The notes: generated by a model from the sequence alone, not told the origin. A stretch of 64,000 bases of DNA from Heliocidaris erythrogramma (GCA_025617745.1 CM046853.1:9688974-9752973); one strand, 5' to 3'. Positions 24,601-34,954 are shown, counted from the stretch's first letter. Made by a program: numbers and translations.

Positions 24601-25422
24601 CAGTTAACACATCGCTTCAGTGCCGATTCTAAATGGCTTATGTGTAAAGATAGCACACACAAAATTTCAGTGCCCAATATCCTGTACAATACATTTGCTG
24701 TAGTGTTACACAGGTCAAAGTCCACAGGCGGTCCCGGCCGGTTCAGTGGGTAATAAAAAGCGAGGTCCCGGGCGGTTTAGTGACTAAAAGGTTAAAGTAT
24801 AGCAGAATATCTGGATGATTTTTTTTACTTGACTTGATATATTATTTTGTTTGTTTATCTGCAGGGTACTGAGCGTCAGGAAGTGGTAATCCCGTCAAAT
24901 TCATCTACCTCACAGCTTGAACTCTCGGGAACAAAGTCTGTAACCTCATTACAATCCAATGCTTCATGGCAACCAAACACTCTTAGTAGTCAAGACAGCA
25001 TCACTTATCTACCTCCCACCGTTGCTAAAATGTCTGCCAGTATTACACCCCCTTCCCACGGACATAGTCATAGCTCAGGAGTTCATTCCCCTGGGGCGGG
25101 GGTACCTTCTGATGGTGGTGGGCCTGCCACTCCCTGTCAGACTCCTCCTCCCAACCATGCTCAGGATGCTAGCCACAAATTACCTCCAGCACGTCGCGTG
25201 GATCCTCAACAGGTATTAGCACAGGGCCACGTAACGCCTGTCAGCTGTGGCAGGGGGTCATCGCCCAGCAGTGCACAAGACCCGCAAGGTGTCGATCCAT
25301 GGGAGAGATGGACCCCACCTCCATCAGACGGGTCATCGTCGTGTCCAGGGGAGGCTGAAGAACACAAGACCGAAGCGAGACCAATTGAACCAAACAGGAC
25401 AATGAAAACCTGCACGGTGTGA
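3541..25422 (+). CDS. DCC/protogenin-like fibronectin-III receptor, 3' nine coding exons (partial)
   Basis: Likely a cell-surface receptor of the IGDCC class (DCC, neogenin, protogenin), which act in axon guidance, adhesion and morphogenesis. Exons: 3541-3636, 7471-7651, 9314-9444, 10404-10574, 20087-20227, 21877-21976, 22838-23021, 23812-24213, 24865-25422. All introns are GT-AG and the joined frame is open for 653 codons to a TGA. Order: the end of one FN3 domain, a full FN3 (exons 2-3), a last FN3 (exons 4-5, starting PSDPPSAV with VSWKPP), a membrane helix (GILIGVCLSLVCICICTALI), a basic stop-transfer run and a cytoplasmic tail of about 370 residues. No kinase or phosphatase domain follows the helix, so it is not an RTK or RPTP. 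Ig domains and signal peptide would lie left of the window. Family membership is inferred from architecture; protogenin, IGDCC4 and neogenin cannot be separated here. Confidence 0.8.
3966..5836 (+). pseudogene. Penelope-like retroelement (reverse transcriptase + GIY-YIG endonuclease), decayed
   Basis: A 5'-truncated Penelope-like element in the receptor intron. The N-terminal part (VVILN, stop, SDYVDKMSDILHDESKF) shifts frame near 4180 into the RT: YGLPKTHK, LRPILS, FDISSLFTNVPL, GVAMGSPLGPALANIFVG and the catalytic RYVDDTF. Another shift near 4830 leads to DGKFITSVYRKPTFTGQY; a third near 5100 leads to CPVYL-LPWRG. The GIY-YIG endonuclease core has a stop in place of the Tyr of Y-V-G-R-T (near 5330) and continues to FLEAAYIQS. 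The 3' end carries a hammerhead-like motif and the tail ending near 5836. With at least three frameshifts and two stops it is not active. Confidence 0.9.
5743..5788 (+). ncRNA. Hammerhead ribozyme motif of the Penelope-like element (degenerate)
   Basis: Core CTGATGA at 5754-5760, then a ~9-nt helix-II region, then GAAA. Stem I pairs AATAA before the core with TTATT after it. Stem III has become AAACTT instead of the palindromic AAGCTT of the other copies, so this copy is probably impaired. Confidence 0.65.
5982..6000. repeat. Poly-C tract
   Basis: About 19 consecutive C. Homopolymers of this kind recur in the window (9607-9634, 36399-36410, 52184-52202) and their length may be unreliable. 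Confidence 0.8.
6126..6328. mobile_element. MITE with ~50-bp terminal inverted repeats
   Basis: The left end TTATCTTTTGTGTTA...GTTAATTGTCATAACAA matches the reverse complement of the right end. Length 203 bp. A partly matching relative lies at 55065-55182, sharing GTTAATTGTCATAACAA and TTGAAATTGCGCGC. Confidence 0.65.
6443..7470. other. Intron sequence with a foldback near 6532-6695
   Basis: GACGTTTTGTCAGAC (near 6532) is nearly the reverse complement of GTCCGACAAAACGTC (near 6677), giving a foldback of ~160 bp. The rest is AT-rich with (TAA)n-like runs near 7225-7290. No exon seen. Confidence 0.4.
7471..7651 (+). CDS. Receptor exon: N-terminal half of an FN3 domain
   Basis: The acceptor is a (TTTG)n tract ending in TTACAG, and the donor is GTAAGT. 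It encodes a linker (VIINPHVDTLPPP) and FN3 strands A-D, with the core Trp in LLIQWEAP and the following IEYEL. It joins in phase to the exon at 9314. Confidence 0.85.
7925..8654. mobile_element. Tandem-unit element, copy 1
   Basis: The termini are inverted repeats: GTCTCGCCCAC at the left and GTGGGCGAGAC at the right. The left end is also a hairpin (GTCTCGCC...GGCGAGAC) followed by a (GTCC)n run at 7974-7996. The interior holds about four units of ~150 bp (starts near 8008, 8168, 8322, 8468) with ACTCACTTTTCAACCAAACT and AAGGTCAAAGGTCA. It is inserted inside a LINE. No coding capacity. Confidence 0.75.
8110..8440 (+). promoter_or_regulatory. Three DR1-type AGGTCA repeats within the tandem units
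   Basis: Each unit contains AGGTCAAAGGTCA, two nuclear-receptor half-sites spaced by one base (near 8111, 8267, 8424). The first two units add a further AGGTCA or GGGTCA downstream. DR1 is the classic HNF4/RXR-type site; any function here is inference. Confidence 0.35.
9314..9444 (+). CDS. Receptor exon: C-terminal half of the same FN3 domain
   Basis: Acceptor GGTATGCAG, donor GTAAGA. It encodes the E-G strands, with the FN3 signature LKPFTEYTYRIQSV and a closing PFSPTARAQTLED. Confidence 0.85.
9607..9634. repeat. Poly-G tract
   Basis: A run of about 25 G in the receptor intron; its exact length may be unreliable. Confidence 0.75.
9769..9930. mobile_element. 162-bp palindromic foldback element
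   Basis: The left arm starts CTATTAATACGTGGTT, and the right arm ends with its reverse complement (one mismatch). Inner matches include GATCTGGCAAC/GTTGCCAGATC and GGTTTTTATCGTGGTGT with its complement. Nearly the whole element can form one hairpin. Confidence 0.65.
10404..10574 (+). CDS. Receptor exon: N-terminal half of the last FN3 domain
   Basis: Acceptor TTGCCATTACAG, donor GTGAGT. It encodes PSDPPSAVQASPVNSNTVEV, then SWKPP, PNGIITRYTVMY and a Cys/Glu-rich end (WECEQKDG). The last ~65 bases and the donor are the source of the tandem repeat in the following intron. Confidence 0.88.
10640..11440 (+). repeat. Minisatellite built from receptor exon 3' end plus donor site
   Basis: About seven units of ~112-132 bp, each carrying GAGGGATCCTTTACTATCTC and GGGAGTGTGAATAGAAAGAT. 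These match the end of the exon at 10404-10574 (GAGGGATCCTTTACTCCCTG, GGGAGTGTGAACAGAAAGAC). A C-rich pyrimidine tract separates the units. Inner copies have GTTAGG where the donor was; the parent exon and the last copy (11434/11435) keep GTGAGT. Confidence 0.88.
11511..12135. repeat. Tandem duplication, 317-bp unit, two copies
   Basis: 11511-11827 and 11828-12135 are nearly identical, both starting TTCTTGAGAATTTCTTATTC and containing CCACCCTATCGGTAAACTTA. A Penelope-like remnant lies just beyond the second copy. Confidence 0.85.
12209..12256 (-). ncRNA. Hammerhead ribozyme motif, left inverted copy
   Basis: On the minus strand: GATAAC, CTGATGA, helix-II region GTGCAGGTC, GAAA, palindromic AAGCTT, C, GTTATC. 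Stem I GATAAC/GTTATC is perfect. Stem III is a self-complementary AAGCTT too short to fold alone, as in the dimeric hammerheads known from Penelope-like elements. Confidence 0.75.
12436..12482 (+). ncRNA. Hammerhead ribozyme motif, right inverted copy
   Basis: Same core on the plus strand: GTGATAAC, CTGATGA, GTGCAGGTC, GAAA, AAGCTT, C, GTTATC. All conserved core bases are present. Confidence 0.75.
16561..16754. repeat. Perfect tandem duplication, 97-bp unit
   Basis: 16561-16657 and 16658-16754 appear identical by eye, starting AGGAAGGTCAATGGCAGACT and ending GGAGTGAAGATGTTC. The identity implies a recent event or an assembly artefact. Confidence 0.85.
18619..18675. promoter_or_regulatory. 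AGGTCA cluster with perfect palindrome AGGTCATGACCT
   Basis: 18643-18654 is AGGTCATGACCT, the palindromic (IR0) nuclear-receptor element known as TREpal. A further AGGTCA lies upstream (18619) and TGACCT downstream (near 18661). An intronic enhancer role is inference only. Confidence 0.35.
20012..20090 (+). repeat. Tandemly duplicated 3' splice site
   Basis: GTTCAATATCATAATTTCTT ... CTTACTTTCTAG occurs twice, ending at 20047 and 20086, each followed by GTTCAAT. The unit is 39-40 bp and includes the first bases of the exon. Use of the upstream copy adds 39 nt with an in-frame TAA. Confidence 0.85.
20087..20227 (+). CDS. Receptor exon: C-terminal half of the last FN3 domain
   Basis: The 3' splice site ends ACTTTCTAG just before 20087; the donor is GTGAGT. 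It encodes STIESLTSDTKYYFKVRAG then GDGPPTDA and AAQTLP, the end of the FN3 fold. A second copy of the acceptor lies 39 bp upstream. Using it would insert an in-frame TAA, so 20087 is the productive start. Confidence 0.88.
20257..20498. mobile_element. piggyBac-like MITE with TTAA flanks
   Basis: TTAA (20253-20256), then CCCCTTCC at the left and GGAAGGGG then TTAA (20499-20502) at the right. TTAA target duplication plus C-rich inverted ends fits non-autonomous piggyBac elements. 242 bp, non-coding. Confidence 0.6.
20914..21592. mobile_element. Tandem-unit element, copy 2
   Basis: The left end ATACCCCCGCC is inverted at the right as GACGGGGGTAT. A hairpin AAACGAAGTTT lies near the left end. 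About four units of ~157 bp start with CTTGCGGATCGAACTACTT (20993, 21151, 21310, 21458) and contain GAAATTTGGTACACACATTG and GTTGCCATGGTAACGGCATA. Same plan as copies 1 and 3, different sequence. Confidence 0.72.
21593..21876. other. Intron sequence before the transmembrane exon
   Basis: AT-rich; a TGATGATAATGATAAT-like run precedes the pyrimidine tract of the acceptor. Nothing else seen. Confidence 0.4.
21877..21976 (+). CDS. Receptor exon: transmembrane segment
   Basis: Acceptor TTATTATTGTAG, donor GTTAGT. It encodes PNPSGTLQQ then a roughly 20-residue hydrophobic, Cys-rich helix (VCLSLVCICICTAL) followed by TYRFR. It ends in phase with the basic cluster of the next exon. Confidence 0.88.
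21977..22837. other. Receptor intron: no gene seen
   Basis: Holds a short hairpin near 22237-22258 (GTACATGGTGTGCCATGTAC) and small open frames without homology. Confidence 0.4.
22838..23021 (+). CDS. Receptor exon: juxtamembrane cytoplasmic segment
   Basis: Acceptor ATGAAACAG, donor GTAGGT. It begins HVCWRRRARPHRCSCR, a basic Cys-rich stop-transfer region, then VYMSVPNTDEI and TRYENTQE. The tyrosines are possible signalling sites, but no named motif is recognised. Confidence 0.82.
23122..23537. mobile_element. Terminal-inverted-repeat element with 6-bp target duplication
   Basis: CAGAGCTGCCAACC at the left and its exact reverse complement GGTTGGCAGCTCTG at the right, flanked by TATTTA on both sides (23116-23121, 23538-23543). 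The interior has three copies of TTCCTTTTTTTGG. Superfamily not assigned: the CAGAG end recalls hAT, but the duplication is 6 not 8 bp. Confidence 0.72.
23812..24213 (+). CDS. Receptor exon: Asn-Gly-His-Gly-Pro repeat region of the cytoplasmic tail
   Basis: Acceptor TTCATTACAG, donor GTGAGT, exactly 134 codons in phase 0. About seven imperfect repeats of the pattern NGHGPP span roughly codons 24-75, for example NGHGPPLGNGHGPPRM. An acidic/Ser-rich segment follows. The repeats make the tail low-complexity and probably disordered. Confidence 0.82.
24497..24791. mobile_element. Probable TTAA-flanked MITE
   Basis: TTAA at 24493-24496 and 24792-24795 bound a segment starting CCCTTAAGCACC and ending GACTAAAAGG, a weak inverted repeat. 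The interior has GCGAGGTCCCGGGCGGTTTA and a related copy 40 bp before it. piggyBac-like by target site only. Confidence 0.4.
24865..25422 (+). CDS. Receptor terminal coding exon
   Basis: The acceptor TTATCTGCAG is in phase 0 with the previous exon. The 185-codon Ser/Pro-rich tail (TPPPNHAQ, WTPPPSDGSSS) ends MKTCTV then TGA at 25420-25422. The final residues resemble a PDZ ligand but lack Ser/Thr at -2. The 3' UTR follows; its end cannot be set from sequence. Confidence 0.82.
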   Translation, partial: GTERQEVVIPSNSSTSQLELSGTKSVTSLQSNASWQPNTLSSQDSITYLPPTVAKMSASITPPSHGHSHSSGVHSPGAGVPSDGGGPATPCQTPPPNHAQDASHKLPPARRVDPQQVLAQGHVTPVSCGRGSSPSSAQDPQGVDPWERWTPPPSDGSSSCPGEAEEHKTEARPIEPNRTMKTCTV

Positions 25423-28400
25423 TCAGAGGTGTACATCCTCCAAACTATTTACCTCAAACATGTGATGAAGCCCGTCTTGATTCATCTCTACTGTCTGTGC
25501 CCAAATTCTAAAGGAAACCAACTCAGCATTGTTTGTAATGATTGCTCTATCACCTCATATTCTTTAAAACATCCTTCTCTCTTTGCTGTCAAGCTATGAT
25601 CATTCCTTGTTCCCCCCCGCAGACAGAGGGAGCTTACATGAAGACGGGTATATAAACATTTCAGGAGTCCCTGTGTCTGCTTCACATCTTGCGGGCTTCA
25701 TCATGTTATCACTCAGTTTCAATGAATGCTCTAGAGGCTCACCGTCTAAATCCCTCCATGGTCAGGACTCTGCCGTGAGCTACCAGGACAATCTCTAAAG
25801 CTGTCCATCTAATACAGAGACAACGGCGTGAAGTTTATTTTCTTCAGGACGCCCTCCAATTGTAGAAGATAAGATAATTTTTTGTTATGTTTGCCTATCT
25901 CAGGGATATTACCTTTTGTGTCTAAGAAACTCTCTTTCGAAATGAAGAGATATGAATGATACTTGAAGCCTTTTAGTCCCCTCATTTTTAGAGGTGGAGG
26001 GGTGGAGGCTGGAATGTAAAATATTGATGAAAAATGGACAAAAGAGGACTATATATGATAAAGTAAAGGTGATGATGTATTTTCACTATTGATATCGGGG
26101 TAAAATTCTTTTGCTCCAGGCTTTTCTTTCTTGGATCGGTTTTGCATCAGCTCTTGATTTTTCCTTTTCAATTTTTTGTTCTTCTTTATTGAGCTGTAAT
26201 GCTGTCAACCAAGAATGAATTGTACCGTGATATGAACAAACGTGTCATCTGCATAAGCTAGGTGTGGAGTTACGAGCTATGCGTGGATGACTACTTATAT
26301 AATATATACATATATACATATATCGTTATACCAAAGCTTGCATGTTTTGGTGTGAATGTAAAGTAGAGAGAGTAGTGCAAAAAATGGATTGATGCTGCAT
26401 CGATGCTGCAGAAAGACTGATTTAAAGGGGTTATCTAAGGTAGGAGTAGAAATATCATGAATGCTGCTATGTATTGTCACTTGTGCTCTCATTGTTTGCG
26501 TCAATAGATTTATATTGTTTAGAAGTGTATCCATTTGTCAAATGCTAATAAGCTTCTGGTATATGTAGTCTGATATGAAATTGTAATCGTTTCTTCTTTG
26601 TGATAAGAAATTTAAATGATCTTCCTACACCACAATTTACTATCAAGATTAGGATATCTTCGTCATGTACGTTGTGTTCTAGCAGCATTTGTGGACCTTT
26701 TCTTCATTATAATTGTGGATCATTTCATATGGGAAAACTTACATTCAGGTATCCAAGCATACAATTTCCAGTAAGGCATGCAAATCCACAGTTTTCAGAA
26801 ATGTGTGTACACTACGAGGGGTCTGGGAGGTATGAAATCAACCAGAATTTTAAGAAAGAAGAAAATTACTGTGGCATCTGCAGACATCGAGGACTTTCAT
26901 TGAATACATATTCAGTATTTTCCAAAAGGTCATTTACTTTTTGGTTTTCTATCAACTGATGTCAAAGAATCACGTTATGAACAAGATACAAAATGACCTT
27001 TGAATTTCAACATAATGATCTTGTCTCTTGGTTTTGATTTTGAGCTGTAATGATTCACTTACAAAAAAAAAAAAAAACGTTAAAAAATTTAAAAATCTTT
27101 TGTCGTTGATTCAAAGTAGCGATTCATTTGTCAGATTCCTATGGTATTCCTTACATCACATTGTAATCAAAATAATATATATATATACATGTATATTTGC
27201 AGATATATAAAAGGCAACTGTCTGCCATGCTGTAGATGATTTCTGGTTTAGATGTGCTAGCCAGCTCATACTACCTCATGTTTTACCAAGAATCGATTTA
27301 TTCATAGAGGACATTGATAAAACTCCTCAATAAACGGCAAGCTGTGGCTTTACAGGACATATAGTGTCTCAATGCATTTCAGTTGTTATGTACACTATGC
27401 ATTAATTCATAGAAACTTAATGGTATTTATCATCTCTGGGTGGAGAAGAGAACAGAACATTTGTCCAAACTTCTTGGGTAACATCATTTCAGGTGATCTA
27501 GCTACCTTCTGCTGTTGCATAAAGCGGTGCAATATGCAGTGTTATTATATTCAGGAAATGCTTATCTAGTATTCATAAACCTCTTCACACCTTACTCCTT
27601 ATCTGAAACTCAGTCACTGCTAACTACCATACTCAAATATTTCTCATTCAAGATTTAGCTTATTGATGATGATCATGGGATGATGGTTGCTGTATATATA
27701 ACAGCTCCCAGGTATGAAAATCCCAGAGTGGAGAAATACTGGCAATTTAAGATGTTATTATTAGCAGGGACATTTCCAGTGATATTTTATGTAATACACA
27801 TATACCTCCTGTCTACTAAATCAGACTTCAAGTCATTGCAAAGGAAAATTGTGAAAATATCTACATTTACCATATTAGGTGATGTTATCTTCTATTCAAT
27901 ATCATTAGTCTGTTCTAATATAATCAGCTAATATTTTTTTTTATAAATGCATGCTTGTTCATGATAAAAGTAAACAAAATTAAACTTGTATTGTAATGCC
28001 TGTCATATATCTTGCTCGCTTTTGGAATTGATGAAGTACCTATTTTCCTAGATGATATTGTCTCGTAATTCTGATATACTCAAAGTAAAGATATATATAA
28101 TATATATATATATATAAGAAAGTCTCTATTGGAGAAAGTGTTTATTTAAAGATAATCTTTCAAGAAAATTTTGAATAATGGCCTAGCCCCTACTAATTCT
28201 GTCAATTGACAGTGATGAATTGTTCAAAATGAAGAACAGAAATATTGAGAGGTAAGTCTTACTACAAGTAATCGTGTTTATTTTATCGTACAATCAAGAG
28301 GAACCATTATCCTGTGATTTTAAACCATTACACTTTGCCTCTAAATGTTTATTTAAGTAATATTTGAAGTATACTAGTTTATTTTTGTTTTATTGCCAAA

Positions 28401-30774
28401 CAAGGAGGTATGGTTTCCCCCTAAATATTCATTCAAGACTAATTCAGCTCTAGTTTAGGGAAGAAAAGAAAGTAAAAAAAGGGAGGCCTAATTTGTCATG
28501 TGCAGCTTATCTGCCTTGTGTCTTTTGAACATTTTTCTTCTTGCTTAACCAATATTAAGAGAGAATTATATTTTGATGTAAAATTATGCCGATTGTAGCT
28601 GCACTTAATTTAAATGCTGCAAAATTACTATAAAATGAAGGTCTATTAGTATACCTTTTTCTGAGAGTTGATATGCTGCATGGATGTTTTCCATAGATAT
28701 GAGCTCCATTCATGGTGTGAAAGGAACAATATAAAGTATAAAAAAAACTGACTGAAATACAGAGATTATCAAAGACTGTTCTTGATGGGTTTGTGCCTAT
28801 GGAATGGTAAAAGTTGGGATGAAGACAGAAAAAGATTGTTCAAGTTGTACTCAACCCTATTCTCCTTTTGGAAATGGATCAAGAATCCGACATTCACAAA
28901 AGCCTCGAGTTTGACAGTAATTTTTATCAACCTATGACAAGATATTGTTGAGCGCTGATGCTAAGCACACCTCTTTAAAAGCAGGTCACTGGGCACCAAT
29001 GTGATCTGCGGAGAGTCAGATGGGCCTTTACTCTGTGTAAAAGTATTTGAGTTGATGCCCTGCGTTGTGTAATTTCTGTGCTGTTCGAAATTCATTTTGA
29101 TGTGATAGCCAAATGAATCGCTGAAATGAACATGTTGAACTAATATAAGCTTATAATTGGGTATATTAATAGGTTGATGTAAAGATTACATGTACCATCT
29201 TGTTGTCTTGTTGATTAGGTGTGAATGTTGGGTTCGTTTTCTTTGAGAGGTTGAATTAAAATTGATCATTATTTAAAAGAGAATATCCCATATAACTCAA
29301 TATTTCTTCTATGCTGCTATTTAATGATTAAGAAAGCTGCACAAGTTACAATTGCAAAGATTAGAATTAGAAAGCTGCTTAGATATAGATATATGAATTG
29401 ATTTATTTTGAAATTTATTAAATATGAGTATTGGGCATTGAAATGTACATTCAAAGCCATAATGTGAATGTAATACTTGCTAATTTTGGAAGATCCATTT
29501 TGAATTCATCTGTAAATTACCATAGAATTTGTTGGGTAAATATGAAATTGGAAGTAGTAATGTGGGAAGTTACATGTGGTATATTTCCTTGTGTTATTAT
29601 TGCGAATCAGAAGGATATGTTTTGAGATGTCATAAACATAATTACTATCCAACCCAGGAGTAGAGATTCAAATAAAATGCTATGAGAATCAAATCTATAC
29701 AACTTAGAAGATTTAGGTGTTCGGATATATCAAAATCAGCAGCAGAAAATGAAACCCAACAGGGACAGTTCAGGTTGAAGTTCAGCATTTGAGTACATGA
29801 TTCGCATGGCATTTTCTTTGATAGTCTATTTGCAATATTTGTGTATTATATTTGAGGTGTTAACGAAGGACCTAATTATACAGGAGTTTCAGGCCATTCA
29901 TATTTGTACAGATGAAATCCGGAATGGAGTATGTTTATAACCTGGTTTCCGTAGTCATTAAGGAATACGTAAAATGTATTTAAGTCTATGTAGAGTCATC
30001 TTGTAAGCTAACTAAAATGTAAGTTTCACCAGTTCTACCTCAAGTTTACAGACTTCATATGAAGTTTTGTTTTAAAAAAGAGAGTAATGATAAATGTAAA
30101 TACAAAGAGAGAGAGAGAGAAAAAAATGATGTGTTCACGGACGGTAGCATTTGCAAAAGTAAACCTACTGTTCTCAGGGAATTATGATACAGTGTTCAAA
30201 GAAAATTTAATACAAATATTTTTACATCATGGTTTTGTTATGTAAGCTTGTCCACTTTCACTCAATAACTTTGATTTGTCATTCATGTTGTGCTGTTTAG
30301 TTAGTTTTCTTTGCATCTTCCTGCAGTTCTCTTATTTATTCTGATACGCACATAGAAGTGGGTTCGCATGTAAATCATAGTCATTTCTCTTATAGATGTA
30401 GCTGCCAAGATGATCAAATAGCCATTAGGTTGATATTTCTGATTCTAATATCACTGTCATTTCAAGTCTATTCATACAGTATTAAGCCAATTAACTTTGT
30501 GCATCTTTGTCTTTTTCCTTCAATTTCCCCCTTCTCATCCTTCTTGTGAGAGGTTTTGTTTGTACAACAATTCAACCTTTGGGAGTGAGAAGATTTTTTT
30601 CTTTCTCCCCTTCCTTCTAAATTTGTATCTAAACCAAGCTTGTTTTTAGTCATGCAGTGACTACCTCTGTGCCACTAATTGATTTGTTTCTTCCTTAAAG
30701 ATTCTATTTCTATCACATTTTGGCCTTTGCATGAAAATATAGAATTATATTTTTAAAGATAACATTTAACAAAT

Positions 30775-30905
30775 TCATAGTGACAAAGCTTTTCGACCTG
30801 CACTCGTCTGGTCACAACGCAGGAATGAGAGAATACAAGAAAATACGAAAGTCAAGGAAGGGTGTGTACAGCGACCCGGATATGATCCGGGCACGCTAAA
30901 ATAAT
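30775..30905 (-). mobile_element. Solo Penelope-like terminal repeat
   Basis: The minus strand reads CGTGCCCGGATCATATCCGG (near 30895) then a hammerhead-like motif, echoing the order at the 3' end of the element at 5690-5790. No ORF remnant is visible. Confidence 0.65.
30780..30823 (-). ncRNA. Hammerhead-like motif with changed core
   Basis: On the minus strand: GTGAC, CAGACGA where CTGATGA is expected, GTGCAGGTC, GAAA, AAGCTT, T, GTCAC. Stem I is GTGAC/GTCAC, different from other copies but still paired. The two core changes should abolish cleavage. Confidence 0.6.
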
Positions 30906-33900
30906 CGAAGAGCCTGTTAGATAAATTGGCTTCATTCAGTCCTCATCAGATTGGTGAAATTGTTTTCCCCTTTTATGTGACCTCTGTTAATTTTGAAGGA
31001 AATTGACCAAAGGTAGGATGAATGAAATAAACTTAATTTTCTAATGACGAGAATTGATTTTTGAATGCAGCTGTAATAAGAATATTCATGATATAAACTT
31101 TTAATTATTTGCGGGAGGAATTAATAATTTTATCTCATATTCAGCTGAATTTTAATCTATTTTTAGGAATTGTTGATTTGTTTCATGTCTATTGTGTCCC
31201 TTTTTATTTTCCGTATTCAAGTTTTTTCTCTTACTCTGTTCTTACTTATTTACTAACTTTTTATAAGTGATACAATATATTAAGTGTTACGATACATATC
31301 TGTATAATGATATGTATCACACTCCAAAATAATAAATTACCAGTTTGTAATTTGTGAGCATGTACCATTGCTATACTTTAATCCTATTATTCCCAATTAT
31401 TTTATTTATATCAAAATAGGACTTGTCAATTTTGCTTGTAACAGATATTGATTTATAATGTTCAGGTAATAGATCTCACCTAAGTTTACAGATTTTCAAA
31501 GTGTAATGAATAAAGAAAAGTGGGATGGATGTTGAGTCTCAAGCAAGGTTTTATGGTAACTTTTTATAATACTGGTATGGTAACACAACCATTACTTTAG
31601 TAAGATTCTTCGTGCTCAAGTTGGCTATAATGTAATGACATGTGTTTAAAAATACAAAACTTTTGGGAAGAAAAATATGTATACATCCTGTGTAATTTCT
31701 ATAGCATCAAATATTTTTGGTAGCTACACATTAAAACTGCATTATCTGAGAATCTTGTACATTTTTGCCTTTAAAATAATGACAAAATTGTTTCAAAATT
31801 TGATATGTTTCCCTCTTTTATCCTAGTACTGTAAGAAAAAAAAAATCCTTTACCATCCTTTTACTGATAATCCCGTATTAATTCAAAAGATTCATTACTG
31901 TGGGCTAGAACTAAAAATGTTGTTTTAATGGTCAAGCATTGATGTTTTATTGTTTTGATTCACATTTTTCATTGTTTCATTTTATTTTACGACCAGATCA
32001 TTCAAGGCAAATGCTTGTGTTAGTATGAAAAACCAGATCTCAATACCTCTGGAGTTCTTTATATACCTCGACATATGGTTGATTATGTCTAAATACATGG
32101 ATGTATTATGTAATAATGTATGTATATATATATTTCTCTATTCATGTTCCCAGTGTTATTTAATGGGAAACACTCACAAAAATGAAAACGGGTCTTTTTT
32201 TTTTCTTGTAGATGTACATGTAATATATATAAGAACCTTAAGGTTAAAGTAAGATGTGATACGCATGTCATTGTCTATTTGTTCTTATATCATTTTTTTT
32301 TTCTTCACATATATTGTTTTGTGTATGTGGTGATTTATTGTTTGAATATATCTCTTGTACATTGTCATGGTCTCAGATGAATTTACTAGTAATGTTTCTG
32401 ATAATGTTCAGATAATGTTCAGATATTCAGGATGTTAACAAACAGGTGGACAAATAAAAAGTAACTCTTACAAGCACTGGAGAAAAAAAAATTAATAAGT
32501 GTGTTTGCTCCATAATGAAATCATTTTATACCCACATTTTGCCCCTTTACAGTGTGTATATATATATAAAGACTCTTCACTTCTTACTCTTATTATTTTT
32601 TAAAAATTACTTAATGAATTTATTTATTACTTTTTTATTGGGGGTGTTTTTCTTTCTGTGTTATGTGGACACAAAGCAAAGAACTGAAATTAGAATACAA
32701 ACAAACATGTACAATTATGCTCAAAGAGGTATATCATGTTTTATTCAACTTCATGATGATGCAGAGCTAATGACATAGGGTGCTTTGCTACAGTTTGAAA
32801 TTCTTTTATTTCACTATTTGTTACAAAAGATTATAGATATCTGTGCAATGGAGAGGATTCAGGTGTTATTTATAAACTTCAGAGAAAGGAATATTTATAT
32901 CATATCTCTCTGTTTGCCAGATAAACAGTAATCTCTTCTTTTCCATTAATATTGCCATTTCATTTAATTCCCCTTATATATATATTTTTTTTTCATTTTT
33001 AGGAATGGTGTTGCACAGATGAGATTCATGTTACATATTTTTGTTTGTTAAATTTGATGTTAAGATTATTGGCATGTCTCTGAAATAAAGTTCCATCAAG
33101 GATTGGTCTTAGATTATTTATTATAGTTTCAAATGCTCCATCAATACAGACATGTAAAGAGCATTGACACTTGCTTATTTTCATGCTGGTATTCTGAAGT
33201 CTAAAATTCTTGTAAAAAAGACTCCCTTAAATATCTTGAGATATTGAGTATATATTGTAGAGTCTTTATTGCAAAATAAAATAAAAGTATGGTCAACCTT
33301 GTACAAGGTCATTTTCATGGCTTTTCCATCAAGATATTGTCTTTAAAAAACTTCTTTGGGCCTGTCAAGCTTTGTGCTCTCTTACATTCCCAGTTCTCTA
33401 GATGCATTTCAAAGTAATAACTTCATACGCAGTACCATCTTTATGAAAGCCTTGTCATTATTATTTCATATGCAGCAGTGCAAATTTGTTGTAATTGTAC
33501 ATAAGTCTCCAAAGAAATTAATTCAGCAAAGTAAAAATGAATTATCGAACTCCGTAATTTTGCATAGTAACAGATTGTTGTATAAAGTTATGCTAATTCT
33601 TCGGTTCCCTGCAATTTATTAGAAACTGGCTTGCTTTAAATTTAAAAAATATTGCAATTTTTCATGCATTAAGGCTCCCCTGGATTTCTTGATCACAAGT
33701 AAGCACAAAAAACACAGCTGCACATATGGGACCATGTTTTCTAGACACAGTTTGGATGACTACCTTTATTTTCTTATCTTTCTTTCCTCATATAACTCGG
33801 CTATTTTACTTTTTCTACCAACTTGGTTAGGTGGGCGTCATTAATTTATGTTGAACCTTGTCATTCAGTGTAAGATTAGGTGATTTTTTGAAACTAGAAC

Positions 33901-34954
33901 ATATCCTTGCACTCGTTTCTCATTCATACTTTGATGTATGCAACATCATAAGTGCATATTCAGGTTTCCAACTATTTTTGTGCAAGGATGACCCCTATTT
34001 TCTTCTAGCTGAGAGATCAAACTTTGGAACTAAATAGGGTTTCAGAATATTGCCCCAACACCTTGAAGAACGGAAAGAAATAAGTTTGGCCTGTGCAAAT
34101 TCACACTACAGTATGTACGTGAAGATGTATTCATTTTTTAGGAGTGTGAATATATTTAGTAAGATATAAATATTCGAAATAAATATTCAGTGAATCAGGA
34201 AACATGTAGAAGGCAAAAGGCATATCAGTAATAACGCCAAATGACATCAGTAATGAAGCCAAAACAAATACTTGGTTATTCTTTTAACATAAAAGCCAAA
34301 AGAAAGGATGATTTATACATTTTATTTGAAGTTGAATTAAGAATATATCTCTGACCAGTCCTTAGTGCACATAATTGAAATGTGAACCCTTCTTATAGGG
34401 GTGGAATGTCCAGTTGTTTTGTGTGTACATTGTAGTATCACATCATCTACCTCTTGTGTATCATACTGAAAGTCTCTCCAGTGTTATATTGTACAGTCAC
34501 AAGAATTGAAAAAAAAAAAGAAAATTTCAGAAAAAATAAGAGGTGATAATTTTTTACGATGACATTGTAATTTTAAGAAGATGGAGATATTGTTTATAAT
34601 GCATCATGACACTGCATTGACTTGTATTGATGTTGTCTCATTAGTACATTAAAGACGACACAAACTTCACAATTGTATTTTCCTTTATTGAATGTTTTTT
34701 TGCTGGTGTTTGAGATTGCATAGTGAGATAGATGCAGAGCAAGAGTTAAGTGGATGTTAAAGTGAGAAGTTGTGCTGTACATGGTCAATTGCCCAAATTA
34801 ATTTAAATACTTAAAAGGCTCCAACTTCGGTTATGTGCCAATGGCTTTTGTAATTTTTTTATTTTCTTTGTACTCAGTAAATGTTAAAACGAATGCCAGG
34901 TTAAGTTTTCTTTGTTAATTCTATTATATTGGAATATGATTGGTACCCTTTAAA

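Noticed and set aside
25405..25422. C-terminal TCTV as PDZ ligand
   Set aside because: Cys at -2 where class I ligands need Ser/Thr.
26600..26959. 119-codon open frame downstream of the receptor
   Set aside because: No similarity, likely in 3' UTR; composition non-coding.
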